Shown one piece after another: positions 8,293 to 17,649 of a DNA stretch of 21,548 nucleotides (within the stretch, counting starts at the first letter, position 1; each line of letters opens with the position of its first letter). The stretch is from Lingula anatina (lineage: Eukaryota > Brachiopoda > Lingulata > Lingulida > Lingulidae): assembly GCF_001039355.2 (NCBI RefSeq), contig NW_019775537.1, positions 8,878-30,425 on the forward strand, written 5' to 3'. The position numbers were made by a program, and so were the translations under genes. The notes beneath the pieces were generated by a model. The model had not been told where the DNA came from. It searched no databases and saw nothing but the letters and a program-made list of their open reading frames with translations.

Positions 8293-8452
8293 TACGTGTC
8301 AACTGGTCTGCGCTAACTGGTCGAATGAACAACTGTCGTAACTTACCCACAATTCTTACCAATATCACAACTAACACAATATATACAGTGTCGCCCCCTA
8401 GGAGAAAATAATTCCATTCTTATTCACTTCGCTCAACCGAATAGAATTATAT
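8293..8452 (-). repeat. Ngaro terminal repeat A1 (5' end of element)
   Basis: A 160-bp direct repeat of A2 (4197-4352). Similarity stops exactly after GAATAGAATTATAT at 8452, giving the 5' boundary of the retrotransposon. In this family the terminal A repeat should carry the promoter, but no TATA box is obvious. Transcription would run leftward into the gag-like ORF. Confidence 0.9.
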
Positions 8453-9215
8453 GGATCATGTGACTGTGGTGATATACGCAGTGTTCGGTATTTAGTTCTG
8501 GTTAAGTGCGAGTACTTTCTCTCGGTATGTGTGTCAAATAATTTACTGCCACTCTCTCGCGATGAATGCACTGAACACCTTCTGCTTATGTTCGAGTTGT
8601 TTTGGTCTATAAAGCCTGGGTGACAAGGAATTATCTCACACTTGGCACCTTGTTTACCACTGGATATCTTTTTAGGTAGGGACATATACCGGTACAGTGT
8701 GAGTTGATAAATAAATTGAAAAATCTTTATCATTTATATTTCTACTATTAGTCACACCTTCTTCTCAACTATTTTTGTCTCACATCTGATAGCTTGTGAT
8801 ATCTGAAAGGTTGGCTCTGGTTCCTAGATGTCACATTTTTATTCTTTGTATTCTTTGAAATAGAAAGCATGTGCTCTTCCTAGTTACTGCCCACTGCTTA
8901 TCCAATTTAACTCGGACATGACCTCATGTAGTCTCTCTCTATGAGTTTTCTAAGGAATTTTAAAATGGAAAAGACATAGCTCCTTGTTAGAAGAAAAAAT
9001 CTTGATATCTAAATCAAATTAAATTAAATTTAATTTAAATATTTCCTCATTAATAATAATAATAATAGTTATAATACACACATATTGTAAAACTGACATT
9101 CACATGAACAAGCAACCTTTCTCTTTTATACTGACTCCGGGACATCACAAGATAAATGTTAACAAATCATTTTATTGAATTCGAAGAAAAAACTTACATG
9201 TAACTAACCACCCTG
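8453..9215. other. No gene recognised; AT-rich with short simple repeats
   Basis: Right-hand flank of the Ngaro element. At 9014-9040 it contains an AAATT/AATTT palindromic run, followed by an (AAT)n microsatellite at about 9050-9068. No coding frame longer than chance has domain features. Confidence 0.5.
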
Positions 9216-9360
9216 GCCCCGTAACTCGAAAGCAGCGCGTATTGTAAATAGCGATATCACATAGAGGCTACAATGTACTATATGGGACGAGTATGGGCGA
9301 CTTATGGAATCGAGACACTTGCGCTCGGTCGCAATGCGCGATGCTTTCGTGTTACGGGGC
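9216..9360. mobile_element. 145-bp MITE with ~30-bp inverted ends
   Basis: The left arm begins GCCCCGTAACTCGAAAGC (9216) and the inverted right arm begins GCCCCGTAACACGAAAGC (9360 leftward). The arms match over about 30 bp with about four differences and end in CGCG-ATTG. CCTG flanks both ends (9212-9215 and 9361-9364) and may be a 4-bp target duplication. The element is too short to code for anything. The 98-codon open frame overlapping its right half is judged a chance frame. Confidence 0.75.
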
Positions 9361-9751
9361 CCTGATTTGCCTTATTATTTTTTGTGTTGGTTTGAAAGGT
9401 TGTAAAACCTTATCAGATAAAAACTCAATCCACTCATGCATTGATTGGCGTACACACTGCAGTTTACCTGCTGTAACCTATATTTTAGGTTGGTTTTCAT
9501 GTGGGCTGCAGTCAGAAAACTATGGCAAATTTAAGTATGTAACGAGCATAAAATCTGCTGAGAGATCCCGCGTCTCTTGGACCCAGTGACATGATAAGAT
9601 TAGATAAAAGGTCATCTATCTTTTCTCGTGACATGAGAATTCTAGTCATAGTTACATGCACAATAAAGAGGAAATTAGTTGATAAAAATTTGGAATTGCG
9701 TGATATTATTGATTAATCATTAACAGATGCAATTTTATGCAAGGGACCCAC

Positions 9752-10131
9752 CTGTATTTAACTGTACTTGGTGTAATGGACTGGAGATTTGAGCAATAGC
9801 TCCTAAAGTTTGTTGTCCATATTCTCGTGGTTGTACATGTTGTCTATGTCCAGCTGGTGAGGAAGAGTCTTGCCACCAGTGGTGGCTAGCTGACACTCCA
9901 TGGCTCGAACTGGCATTATTTATATCGGTGCTCTTATAACAAAAATGACATATAATGATATAAATAACACATATATTGTGACGCATCCATTTTGGGACTT
10001 AAAATGCTGAAAACTTATTATATTTTCAGAATTAAATGTAATTCAAACAAAAGTATCTGTCTTATAATGATTAATACATGCATTTGGGAGATTACAAGAG
10101 GTAAATGTTTTCTTACCTCTTTGGAGTCCAT
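9752..10131 (-). CDS. Candidate 5' end of an unidentified gene: two phase-compatible exons
   Basis: A possible first coding exon (10117-10131) encodes MDSKE from ATG at 10131, ending at a strong donor (GAG|GTAAGA). A 184-bp intron (9933-10116) ends at TTTTTGTTATAAG. The second exon (9752-9932) is open for 60 codons in the matching phase and ends at another good donor (ACAG|GTGGGT). The peptide is rich in Ser, His and Gln, with SASHHWWQDSSSPAGHRQH and GQQTLGAIAQISSPLHQVQL. That looks like a disordered regulatory region rather than an enzyme. A 5' UTR exon could start at 10201 after TGTTTTTCAG; it contains a 7-codon upstream ORF. I do not recognise the family, and no later exon was found to the left. 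The evidence is splice signals plus phase agreement only. Confidence 0.38.
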
Positions 10132-10353
10132 TGAATTTCTTAAATGCTTTCAAGACAGATCATGGGGACCAGATGTGTTGTCAACAGTGGTATTTCTGTC
10201 TCTGAAAAACACCCAATTTCTCAATAATCATAAGCTTTGTTGGTGCATGTGTACCACAGTGTAGCACAAAGACGATGACGTTACTATAATACTTACAAGT
10301 ACATTGTAATAAAAATGTAAGTAAAAACACAAATACAGAAATATAGGAGTTAC

Positions 10354-10520
10354 CATACTTATCAATAATCCCCGTAGATACAGTAAAAGGTTGATACAGG
10401 TAGCTGTTTACTGTGTATATTGACACATTCCGTAAAACGTACATGTTCCAATTATTTTCTTGGATGGTTACATATGTTGCTTCTTTTAAACGATGCCATT
10501 TATTCTCCCCACAGAAATAG
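10354..10520 (-). CDS. Weak candidate internal exon, unidentified
   Basis: The minus strand is open for 55 codons between an acceptor-like TTTCTATCAAG (ends 10521) and a donor-like TATG|GTAACT (10353). The peptide includes ENKWHRLKEATYVTIQENNW and a run of alternating hydrophobic residues. I do not recognise it. Its phase does not continue into the next candidate exon at 10201, where it would meet a stop. If real, it may belong to another transcript or be non-coding leader. The frame also stays open into the apparent introns, so chance is possible. Confidence 0.18.
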
Positions 10521-11319
10521 CTTGATAGAAAAGATGAATGTACTACTAAGAAAGAAGACTTGAATGGCATTACAGTTTATTTTTTTAAAAAAAGCAGAAA
10601 AATGAAGATTCTGAAATAAGCCATAATATTTCATTAAAAAATGTTGGTGACTCTGGCGTAGCTAGTAGATGAACAACGTCCTATCTGTATAAAAATATCC
10701 TCACAAATTTAGAATCTTGACAAGAAAAATGACAAGAAATTAAACTGAATTAGTCTAATCCCAAAATTCAACTGATCTCAACTGCCATGGACAAATCCAA
10801 GGTAGGGATTGCATAGCAAGCTACATTGAATAAAAGTAAGAAACAGTTGGTCAAGTTAAAAACTGATATCAAAAGTAGGCATTTAAGAAGTTGATGGGGT
10901 GGTCAATGATCTGTTTGCATAATTTTACACGACAGGTGTGACAGGAAAGGAAGTTGCTAGGAACCGTAGTCTGTTCCCCATTACTTTGTATAGATGGCAT
11001 TCGTCCTATATACCATACCAAGCCCAATACTTTGACTAACCATTAATTGTACTAATCATCTGAGACTTCTATTCCAAGGACTACCATTCCTGTCATACAG
11101 GAATGCTGAACTATTTTGAAAATTAAAGATTTTTTATTGAAAAAATTTATTATCTAAATTGGAGATTTTTTTTCAAAGTTCTCTATGATTATTGACCAAG
11201 TGTCCAATAAACAAAAGTGGACTAACTCCTCGAGTCATGCAAAATACTTGGTTAAAATGGTGTGCCCTGTATAACACAACTGGATAGAACACTATAGTGT
11301 TTTTGGTTGGAAGTAAGTT
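10521..11319. other. No gene recognised
   Basis: AT-rich DNA with only short frames. I see no direct or inverted repeats longer than about 12 bp and no match to the other elements in the window. Confidence 0.45.
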
Positions 11320-11511
11320 TTGTGTCGCACATTGAAGGGTGTCTGTACCTCGACTGACCCTTCAGCGGGCCCCAAACCCTCGCCAAGGGGGAGAGGGCCA
11401 GCTTCGCATCCGAAACCTGTTATTTCTATAAAACCGGACCCTCCTTCAAATAAGTCTGGATCCAACCCTGGAACAGGTGCCCTCTCCTCTCCACAAAGTC
11501 ACACATACTAG
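11320..11511 (+). CDS. Weak candidate C-terminal exon, Pro/Ser-rich, unidentified
   Basis: A locally GC-richer open frame reads CTSTDPSAGPKPSPRGRGPA, then a Lys/Pro/Ser/Gly-rich stretch, and ends at a TAG at 11509-11511. Upstream, TTTTTGGTTGGAAG could serve as a splice acceptor. The composition resembles a disordered protein tail. No domain is visible and no partner exon was found. Confidence 0.15.
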   Translation: MCRTLKGVCTSTDPSAGPKPSPRGRGPASHPKPVISIKPDPPSNKSGSNPGTGALSSPQSHTY

Positions 11512-11624
11512 TACGAAGTAGCACTTCATAAATACATGTAGGCCTACTAGTAGACTTGATAGACATTCATTTTACCCCAAGGGTCAGCAGAAGGATGAGA
11601 GATAAGTAGATACAAAGCAAATAC

Positions 11625-11781
11625 CTTGCACTTGACGAGAACAAACGATGACACTTTTCTCTTCTGTTGTCGGGTTACATGTATTTCGACTTCCTGAACT
11701 ACGCCCCTTCGCTTTGATTACAGTCCTGAAACTTGCTTTAGTCTCAGCGGTAAAAGATCCACTCACAAATACCCTGTACAT
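11625..11781 (-). CDS. Weak candidate exon (coding or leader), unidentified
   Basis: On the minus strand an ATG at 11781 opens 52 codons, with a Ser/Thr/Lys/Arg-rich peptide containing GSFTAETKASFRTVIKAKGR. It ends at a plausible donor (GCAAG|GTATTT). The same segment holds AGGAAGT and GGGGCG, motifs bound by ETS and Sp1-type factors. An alternative reading is therefore a promoter or first exon for the minus-strand candidate gene to the left. Nothing confirms either. Confidence 0.15.
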
Positions 11782-12118
11782 GTAGTATGACGTCTTTTAT
11801 TCTATGGTCCAACGCCTCTGACATTAACCCTGCCTAATGTTATTCAGAGAACCTCAAAGTGAAACTATGAAACTTTCCAATATGGCCGTATTTGTATAGG
11901 TAAATATGGAGGGGATTCCCCGTTTCTAAATATATGGAATACCTGCCATAACCAATACAACCAATCAGCATTACAAATGCAATCGACTCAGCAATATCAC
12001 CCAATAAGAAAATCGATGCCTGGGATTTCTGGTTAATCTACAGGGCTGTAAACTTTGTTGACCTGCAATGCTTAGGCCTACTGCCGGCCTGTAAACTGAG
12101 AGTACATGTAAGTCTTAA

Positions 12119-12321
12119 GACTGCATTCCCATAGATTTAGATCGATCCATCCCTGGGGATTCACGCAAAATTGCTGTAAGCAGAGCGCGCACGGTAGTTA
12201 ATTACCCCCTTACAGCTTTTAGTAGGCGGGACAGCAGCTTAATTAAGCCGGCTAAGCTGACAGTAATCTAGTGAGACTCCCCACAGGGATAGATCGATCT
12301 AAAATCTGTGGGAATGGGGTC
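12119..12321. mobile_element. 203-bp foldback element, copy 1
   Basis: The left arm (12119-12165) and the inverted right arm (about 12274-12321) share CATTCCCA-AGATTT-AGATCGATC-ATCCCT and GGGGA-TC-CAC with a few mismatches and 1-2 bp gaps. The arms pair over about 48 bp around a centre with further small hairpins (CTGTAAG with CTTACAG). The right half is related to 17975-18098. There is no coding capacity and no clear target duplication. Confidence 0.72.
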
Positions 12322-12939
12322 TAAAATGGCTTGAAGATGACACAGGTAACACATGCATCGCTGTAATTTTACTTGGCCAGATTAATAATATGATTACGAT
12401 TATTCTCAAGCATGCACACATTTTCTTAGCTGGCCTATATACATGTATAATAGGTAGTGCCTTGCAGTGGATAAAATCAGCTGCAAAAAGGAAAGTGATC
12501 AATTAATTAAAGTCTATTTTTCATTGTAATGACGCCCATCCTGTATGTGACAATTGTCACCCAAACCCAATATAGAGGTGCAATTGATGTCCCAGGCATG
12601 CTCTTAAAAATATTTAGTGCCCAGATTGCAAACTATGTCTGATTATTTTAGGGTCTCACGTAAAGAAGTTTATATCAAAGTTTCACTCTCCTAAAACCAT
12701 GATTAATAAAAAATAATTCAACTTCTATCCTCAAAACGGAACGTATATGTACGTTACTGTCACAAATGCAAAACGTTCAACTACGAAACGTTTTACTCAC
12801 TTCGAAAATTCAATCATCACTGGATTTTGTTCTTTGATTTATCTCCAACAAGTGTAACCTTGTCAAAAATAATAATATTTTTCTGTATAGAGCAATTAAT
12901 TGTCTTTCAGCTACTGTAGTTTGCTTGTCAATGAATTTG
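12322..12939. other. No gene recognised
   Basis: AT-rich, with short frames only. No terminal repeats or arrays were seen. Confidence 0.45.
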
Positions 12940-12970
<31 letters not shown>

Positions 12971-12977
12971 AAAAAAA
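12940..12977 (+). repeat. Poly(A) tract
   Basis: Thirty-eight bases of A broken by three single C residues. It could be the tail of a retroposed sequence whose body lies to the left, but no polyadenylation signal precedes it and no flanking duplication was found. A simple A-rich repeat is the safer call. Confidence 0.7.
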
Positions 12978-13399
12978 CGGGGGAAATACACCCTACCGAC
13001 AGTAAAATAAGCATTAAATAAATTTATTTCCCCTCGTGCTCCAAATATTAATGTCAAACTATCATGGAATCACAATATATTTTTCGGTCAGCAAAAGAAA
13101 ACATTGTTTATGTCTATGCACACCAAGTACTTAAACAAAATGAAACATTGTAACAATTTTCTAGGGTACATACGTTACCTATTGTAGTATTAGCCATGAC
13201 ACCAAAGCCCCTTAGTTATAGTTTTAATATTTATAAAAACGTCCTGACGTCATGTCTAATTTACCATGACTGAACCACTACAAAATATATGGGAACGAGG
13301 TATAAAAAAATTAAATTATATGTTTTAAAAAATTGAATTCAACTTTGAATTCATTCAATTTTATTTTTTGACACTTCAACATGTGAAATGCACCTATAT

Positions 13400-14205
13400 A
13401 TAAAGGGAACCGGAGAAGACTGATTGTGCCCGGAAGTGACGTGTAGTGGTGTTAGAAGCGAAGCTGAGTGGTCATTTTAACCTGGAGGTGAACGGGAGAG
13501 AAGACGTGTAGTCGGAGGAAAAAGAAGTTTTCTAATCAACCCGGTAAGATAACTCTCTTTTTTTTACGCATTTTGGGCAGAGAATACTTGTAGAAATAAT
13601 AAATGCATGATATGAAAACGTGACACGGAACTTGAAGGTGCAAAGTCGTGCTTAATTTGCGGTCAACTTGTTTTGAAATAAATGCTGCATTGACCGCCAG
13701 CGCGACAAAGAGTGTAAAGGGAAAATAATTCCCGGGAGTCTTTAAATCGTTGTCATGTGGAAATTTGGCATTAATATAATCTGATATGTCCATATCTAAG
13801 TATTTTTGGGTGTTTTATGGTATGGGCTGCAATTATAACGATGTTTTAGTGGTCTTGAATGACCTTATGAAAACCAGGAAGTAGTTCGAAACTAACAACT
13901 GAACCGTACCGAACTCCGACTGCTGTGCAAAGCTGTATCTTTTTTCAATATTTTGACGAATTTTTAGATCATTATATGTCCATCTGACATGAAATTCCAC
14001 ACATATGATCACACTAATACACCTTTTACACTGGGGTAGGCACAAATCAGTGTTGTTTAGAAAACTTCTTTTTCCTCCGACTTCACGTCTTCTCTGCCGT
14101 TCACCTCCAGGTTAAAATGACCACTCAGCTTCGCTTCTAACACCATTTGACGTCACACTTCCGGCACAATTCTGACCAATGCTGATCTTCTCCGGTACCC
14201 TTTAT
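13400..14205. mobile_element. 806-bp element with long inverted repeats (~140 bp arms)
   Basis: The left arm (13400-13535) and the inverted right arm (14057-14205) match along their whole length, starting ATAAAGGG-ACCGGAGAAGA and ending AGAAGTTTTCTAA. They show scattered substitutions, and the right arm has small extra insertions. The centre (13536-14056) is AT-rich with no transposase. No obvious target duplication flanks it. Directly outside and inside the left arm are a TATA-like TATATATAAA (13396-13404) and a donor-like CCCG|GTAAGA (13542), which could give a capped leader exon. Alternatives are a non-autonomous foldback transposon or two inverted copies of a promoter/leader segment. Confidence 0.75.
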
Positions 14206-14350
14206 TGGGTTCGAGTATTGTACTTGTAGAGTCTATAGGCGGTGTAGGGGCTTATTATATAGTACTCTCAAACCATATAATTACGCATGCTGACTTATGT
14301 CTGTTTTCTATTCACACACTTATTCACTTTTTAGTACTGATTTGTTTCAG

Positions 14351-14476
14351 ACAAGAAGTCTGGAGAATTCTAGGCAACTAGCAGAACGACTGGCAGAACC
14401 CCTCAGCATGTCCCGACCACCTTGTGTCATGTCTTCAACCAGGAGGACTGGGAGTCAGCATGGATTTATATTCTAG
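14351..14476 (+). CDS. Weak candidate terminal exon
   Basis: After an acceptor-like TTTTTAGTACTGATTTGTTTCAG ending at 14350, a frame is open for 41 codons to TAG at 14474-14476, including SLENSRQLAERLAEPLSMS. If joined to the donor at 13542 it would give a leader plus a short ORF starting at one of the two ATGs. A perfect 8-bp hairpin (GACAGTGT/ACACTGTC, 14480-14499) follows the stop. No homology is recognised, and the transcript model is speculative. Confidence 0.15.
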   Translation, partial: TRSLENSRQLAERLAEPLSMSRPPCVMSSTRRTGSQHGFIF

Positions 14477-15200
14477 ACGGACAGTGTCAGCACACTGTCG
14501 GGTATCGGCCCGATCTGATGTTAACTTAACGCAATATTAGCTGCCGCCGATCGATTACGATCGCAGTTCAATTCGTCCAAGGTTCGAGGTCTGAATGTAC
14601 ACGCGTGAGAGAACGAACTCAAGTCCCGTGCAAAGTTTCTAACTATCAATAATATTTAATTCTGATACATAACATGTATTACAATCGTCGTGTCTCACAT
14701 CAATTCTCCCGAATAACGTTACCCACCTACTGTAGCTTATATGCAGATATACAAGTAATATGATTAAATCAAATTACCGGTCGCTCCTCGACCGTCTGAA
14801 CAAAACTTAATTAAATTAGAGGTCACTTTGCCACCTCCACATCCTTCTAGGCAGTGACTGATCAAACTGGCTTCGATTAAACAATGGCGATAAACTTCAT
14901 GAACAAGATTCTGCCTACACTCTTACGGAAGTTCTAAAACTACATTAAGACATTTAGGGGTCCCTGACAACACGTTTACAACGCGATCACTTTTTGATAA
15001 CTGGTCGAGTCAACCGTATTGTTGGTGAACTGAACCGCGCGTTTGAATGGGCAGTAACAATGATATCGGCCCCGTGGTACATGTATGTATGAACAGATAA
15101 CAGTAGCTTTACTTGACAGGATCAGCGTTGCATTAGAACTGATATCATGTAGGCCTACCCAACTACATGTACCAGACTCGGCACCGAATGACCCTGAATT
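14477..15200. other. No gene recognised; relatively CpG-rich
   Basis: It contains short palindromes such as CGATCGATTACGATCG near 14553 and more CpG than the neighbouring DNA. Open frames on both strands are short and lack domain features. Confidence 0.4.
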
Positions 15201-15437
15201 CACCGGTAGATCGGACCCCACTACCCTTTTTCAAGGTGTGTATTAGTACACGCTTCAAAGTATCAGACGCGACACCGCTCTTGTTTTGTACGCTATGTGA
15301 TAGTGATAATTCTCAGCGGGGTTGGAAACCAGTGCATTTCATCACAAAATATGTTCTGGGGTATGATACTGTCACGAGTGTGAAATGCGCACTGACGCAC
15401 ACCTTGTAAACGGGTAATGTGGTTCGATCTACCGGTG
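15201..15437. repeat. Inverted repeat / foldback
   Basis: The left arm (15201-15256) and the inverted right arm (15381-15437) align over about 55 bp. They share CACCGGTAGATCG at the outer end and CAAGGTGTG further in, with several mismatches. The arms flank about 125 bp. No target duplication is visible. An N at 15464 lies 27 bp beyond the right arm, so the outer boundary is uncertain. Confidence 0.6.
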
Positions 15438-15463
15438 AGTCCGATAGTTGGTAGTTAGGTCTG

Positions 15464-15464
15464 N
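15464..15464. other. Single N (ambiguous base or closed gap)
   Basis: One undefined base. Unlike the N at 16609, it is not flanked by a duplicated sequence that I can see. Confidence 0.9.
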
Positions 15465-16034
15465 TTAATACTATTTATTAACACACACTCAGTCGATTTG
15501 AGGGGATACCTCTTATAAATTTTACTAAATGGTATAAAATATGTATATTTTCACCACTATTTTGCATTTTTAAACCATTAATCATGTTAGACACGGTATC
15601 CGTAATAAAAAGCACTATTTCTCACAATTTACACCTGTGAGGTAATCATTTGTAAATAAAAGTACATGGAAATGGGGGTGGGACAACCTTTTTGACCAAT
15701 GTTGTATATACAGACTTGACATTTAATATGGAATATTTTCTCCAAATCATAATTCATCAGTTTTTTTCCTATTTTGCTGACTGTTAAATGAAAAATAAAA
15801 TCGTGTTATAAAAACTTCTGATATTCTGTTGGATGTCATTGTGAAATCAGTTAAATTGAATTCGCAAGTGAAGCAAACAAAAATACATTGCCTATTTTAA
15901 GTCATACGACAACCACTGAAAGCGATATTTTGGATCTCCATATTTTCCAAATTATCGTCTTTAAAAGAGTTACACGCCCCACAAAGGCACCTCATGTCAG
16001 TGTCTAGTCACAGCAATGGTTGCTGTTACGCCGC
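15465..16034. other. No gene recognised; may include the 3' end of the Tc1/mariner relic
   Basis: AT-rich. At 15677-15705 the sequence GGTGGGACAACCTTTTTGACC resembles, on the minus strand, the AAAAAGGTTGTCCCACC type of end seen in Tc1-like elements. It lies at a plausible distance beyond the transposase C-terminus. No inverted partner was found to the right of 17168, so the end is not established. Confidence 0.3.
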
Positions 16035-17168
16035 ACTTCATCTTGCTGCTACATGTTGTACCAGAGCTTTCAAGCGGCAAGACATTCCTTGGGATAGGTT
16101 TTTAGAGTTTAATCTGGAATAAAATTCCAGGCAACGTTTAAAACATGTCCAATTTGGTTCAGTTTTGTTGTAGGACATGCAGACCGTTGATTCGGCGAGT
16201 AATGACCTACCCACACATTGTCTATGAGGTTCAAATATGGCGATTCTGATGACCAAGGTAGCTGCTCATTCCCTTGGTTATGTAAGTTCTCTGCTATTAA
16301 AAGTGCTCTGTGTGAACTGGCAAACTCATGGTGCAACCTAAAATTGTTCCTAAGGTGCCCCCTATCAAATGATGGTCAAGTGGTTCCCAGAGTATTCCTT
16401 TATATAATTATTTGATCTGGTTCAGGTTTTCATCGATGACTTCCATTAGTGTTTTGGCACCAATGTGGTATCTACTCCAAATAGTGACGCTGTCAATGAT
16501 CCTAGTCACTTAAGAAGTGGCACACGCCTTGTCGTAGGCCTCTTCAGGATGTCTGTAAACTCTGTTTTGACCAGTTTAGAGGTACGGGTGAAATCTGATC
16601 CCTATAAANCTTCCATTAGTGTTTTGGCACCAATGTGGTATCTACTCCAAATAGTGACGCTGTCAATGATCCTAGTCACTTAAGAAGTGGCACACGCCTT
16701 GTCGTAGGCCTCTTCAGGATGTCTGTAAACTCTGTTTTGACCAGTTTAGAGGTACGGGTGAAATCTGATCCCTATAAAGAAAGCCACGCTGTTTCAGTGT
16801 TCTATCCCAAAACGGTCATGGTCCCCAATTCATTAGAGAAACAGACTGCTGTTTTGCTGTTTACAGTGGCTTCCTCAGATGTCGCCAGATATCCTAACCC
16901 GCTGAAACCAGTTTGAGGTTCGCTAAATGCCTTGAAAACGCGTTTTGGCGACAATTTGCCCCTCATTTAAAACGGACTGGGTGGTTTTGGTTTAACTGCA
17001 GCAGCACATCCTGCAGGACAGTGAGTCCTGTACCCTGGTGGTAAGATGTCGATACATTGGGCCTGGTCTCTGTGAAGATAAATCAGTCTAGGCTTTACTC
17101 TATAAAACTGCGCAGACCATTCCGTTTGACACATTAATCTGTCTGGTAATGTCTGTCTTTTTCGTGCC
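16035..17168 (-). pseudogene. Tc1/mariner transposase relic
   Basis: On the minus strand, an ATG at 17168 begins MARKRQTLPD, a typical short basic start. After many frame changes, recognisable catalytic-domain pieces follow: VYRHPEEAYDKAC, SVTIWSRYHIGAKTLMEVID, and LPWSSESPYLNLIDNVW. These correspond to the family's GGGSVMVWG, V-IDGNLN and WPA-SPDLNPIENVW motifs. In the last one Asp/Pro/Glu positions have changed (SPYLNLID), and the DDE/D acids cannot all be found, so the copy is dead. A C-terminal stretch NLSQGMSCRLKALV fits the family's end near 16038. After removing one copy of the 169-bp duplication the length is about 965 bp, close to a full transposase of about 320-340 residues. The open frames on the plus strand here are antisense shadows. 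Confidence 0.75.
16440..16778. repeat. 169-bp perfect direct duplication separated by one N (probable assembly artefact)
   Basis: Positions 16440-16608 and 16610-16778 are identical, with only an N at 16609 between them. Each copy runs from CTTCCATTAGTGTTTTGGCA to GATCCCTATAAA. Perfect identity up to a one-base gap inside an old, decayed transposon is what an unresolved contig overlap produces. The transposase homology also reads through only one copy. Confidence 0.9.
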
Positions 17169-17188
17169 ATTCTGGCACAGCTTAACAA

Positions 17189-17649
17189 TTTTATAAAACA
17201 CTGCTTAACTCATTTAAGCACTGGTATTTTTGTAATTAAAAATCTGGTCATTGATTGAGGAAATTTTAAGGTGAGGGTAATAAAAGTATAGTTGTTCAGT
17301 TTAGTTAGGATTTCATTACACATTTATTTGTTTCACAATAATCACTCTGAGACTGATGTCTGGATTTTGAGTCATTATTACTGTTGTTGTTGTACATCAT
17401 TTTATTATTTCTTATTTTATTCTTCAGGAAGGATAAACTCAAAAAGTGACTGATGAGAGATTTTTCCACAGCTTGTTTTTCATAAAAGTTAGAGAAATGC
17501 AAGTATGTGTTTGTGGAGGAGCTACAGCCAACAGACCTTCTGCAGCGCCTGCTAAGTAGTTCTGGTACATCAGGGACAGAAACTAAGAAGGGAAGCTATG
17601 ATACTCCCAAGTAGAAGAAAAGGACAAATGAATAATGAAAAAATGATAC
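17189..17649. other. No gene recognised
   Basis: AT-rich DNA between the transposon relic and the coding fragment at 17650. It contains a short TTG/GTT trinucleotide run near 17380. No repeats or domains were seen. Confidence 0.4.

Larger units (their letters stand above)
1463..8452 (-). mobile_element. Ngaro-like (DIRS order) tyrosine-recombinase retrotransposon, decayed, with nested insertions
   Basis: A 6990-bp element read on the minus strand. In order it shows repeat A1, gag-like ORF, reverse transcriptase/RNase H, tyrosine recombinase, repeat B1, repeat A2, a satellite array and repeat B2. Both repeat pairs are direct, so this is not the inverted-terminal-repeat layout of DIRS1 itself. 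The split direct repeats A1-B1A2-B2 are the Ngaro signature. Elements of this order integrate with a tyrosine recombinase rather than a DDE integrase and are not expected to leave a target-site duplication. None is visible here: the flanks read ...ACTCAGAGAA before 1463 and GGATCATGTG... after 8452. Every ORF carries frameshifts or stops. Later insertions at 2322-3798 and 7007-7519 account for about 2 kb, leaving roughly 5 kb of original element. Confidence 0.88.

Noticed and set aside
1463-8452. LTR retrotransposon interpretation
   Set aside because: The paired repeats are split (A1-B1A2-B2), there is no DDE integrase or protease signal, and a tyrosine recombinase with HxxR and Tyr is present.
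9293-9589. 98-codon plus-strand frame with a hydrophobic stretch
   Set aside because: It starts inside the 145-bp MITE and has no conserved motif or splice support.
12940-12977. Poly(A) tail of a processed pseudogene or SINE
   Set aside because: No body, polyadenylation signal or flanking duplication was identifiable upstream.
14207-14600. Possible tRNA or SINE from GGTTCGA words (14209, 14583)
   Set aside because: No matching A box at the right distance and no cloverleaf could be drawn.
16218-16916. Plus-strand open frames over the Tc1/mariner relic
   Set aside because: They are antisense to transposase homology, and two of them are the same frame repeated by the false duplication.
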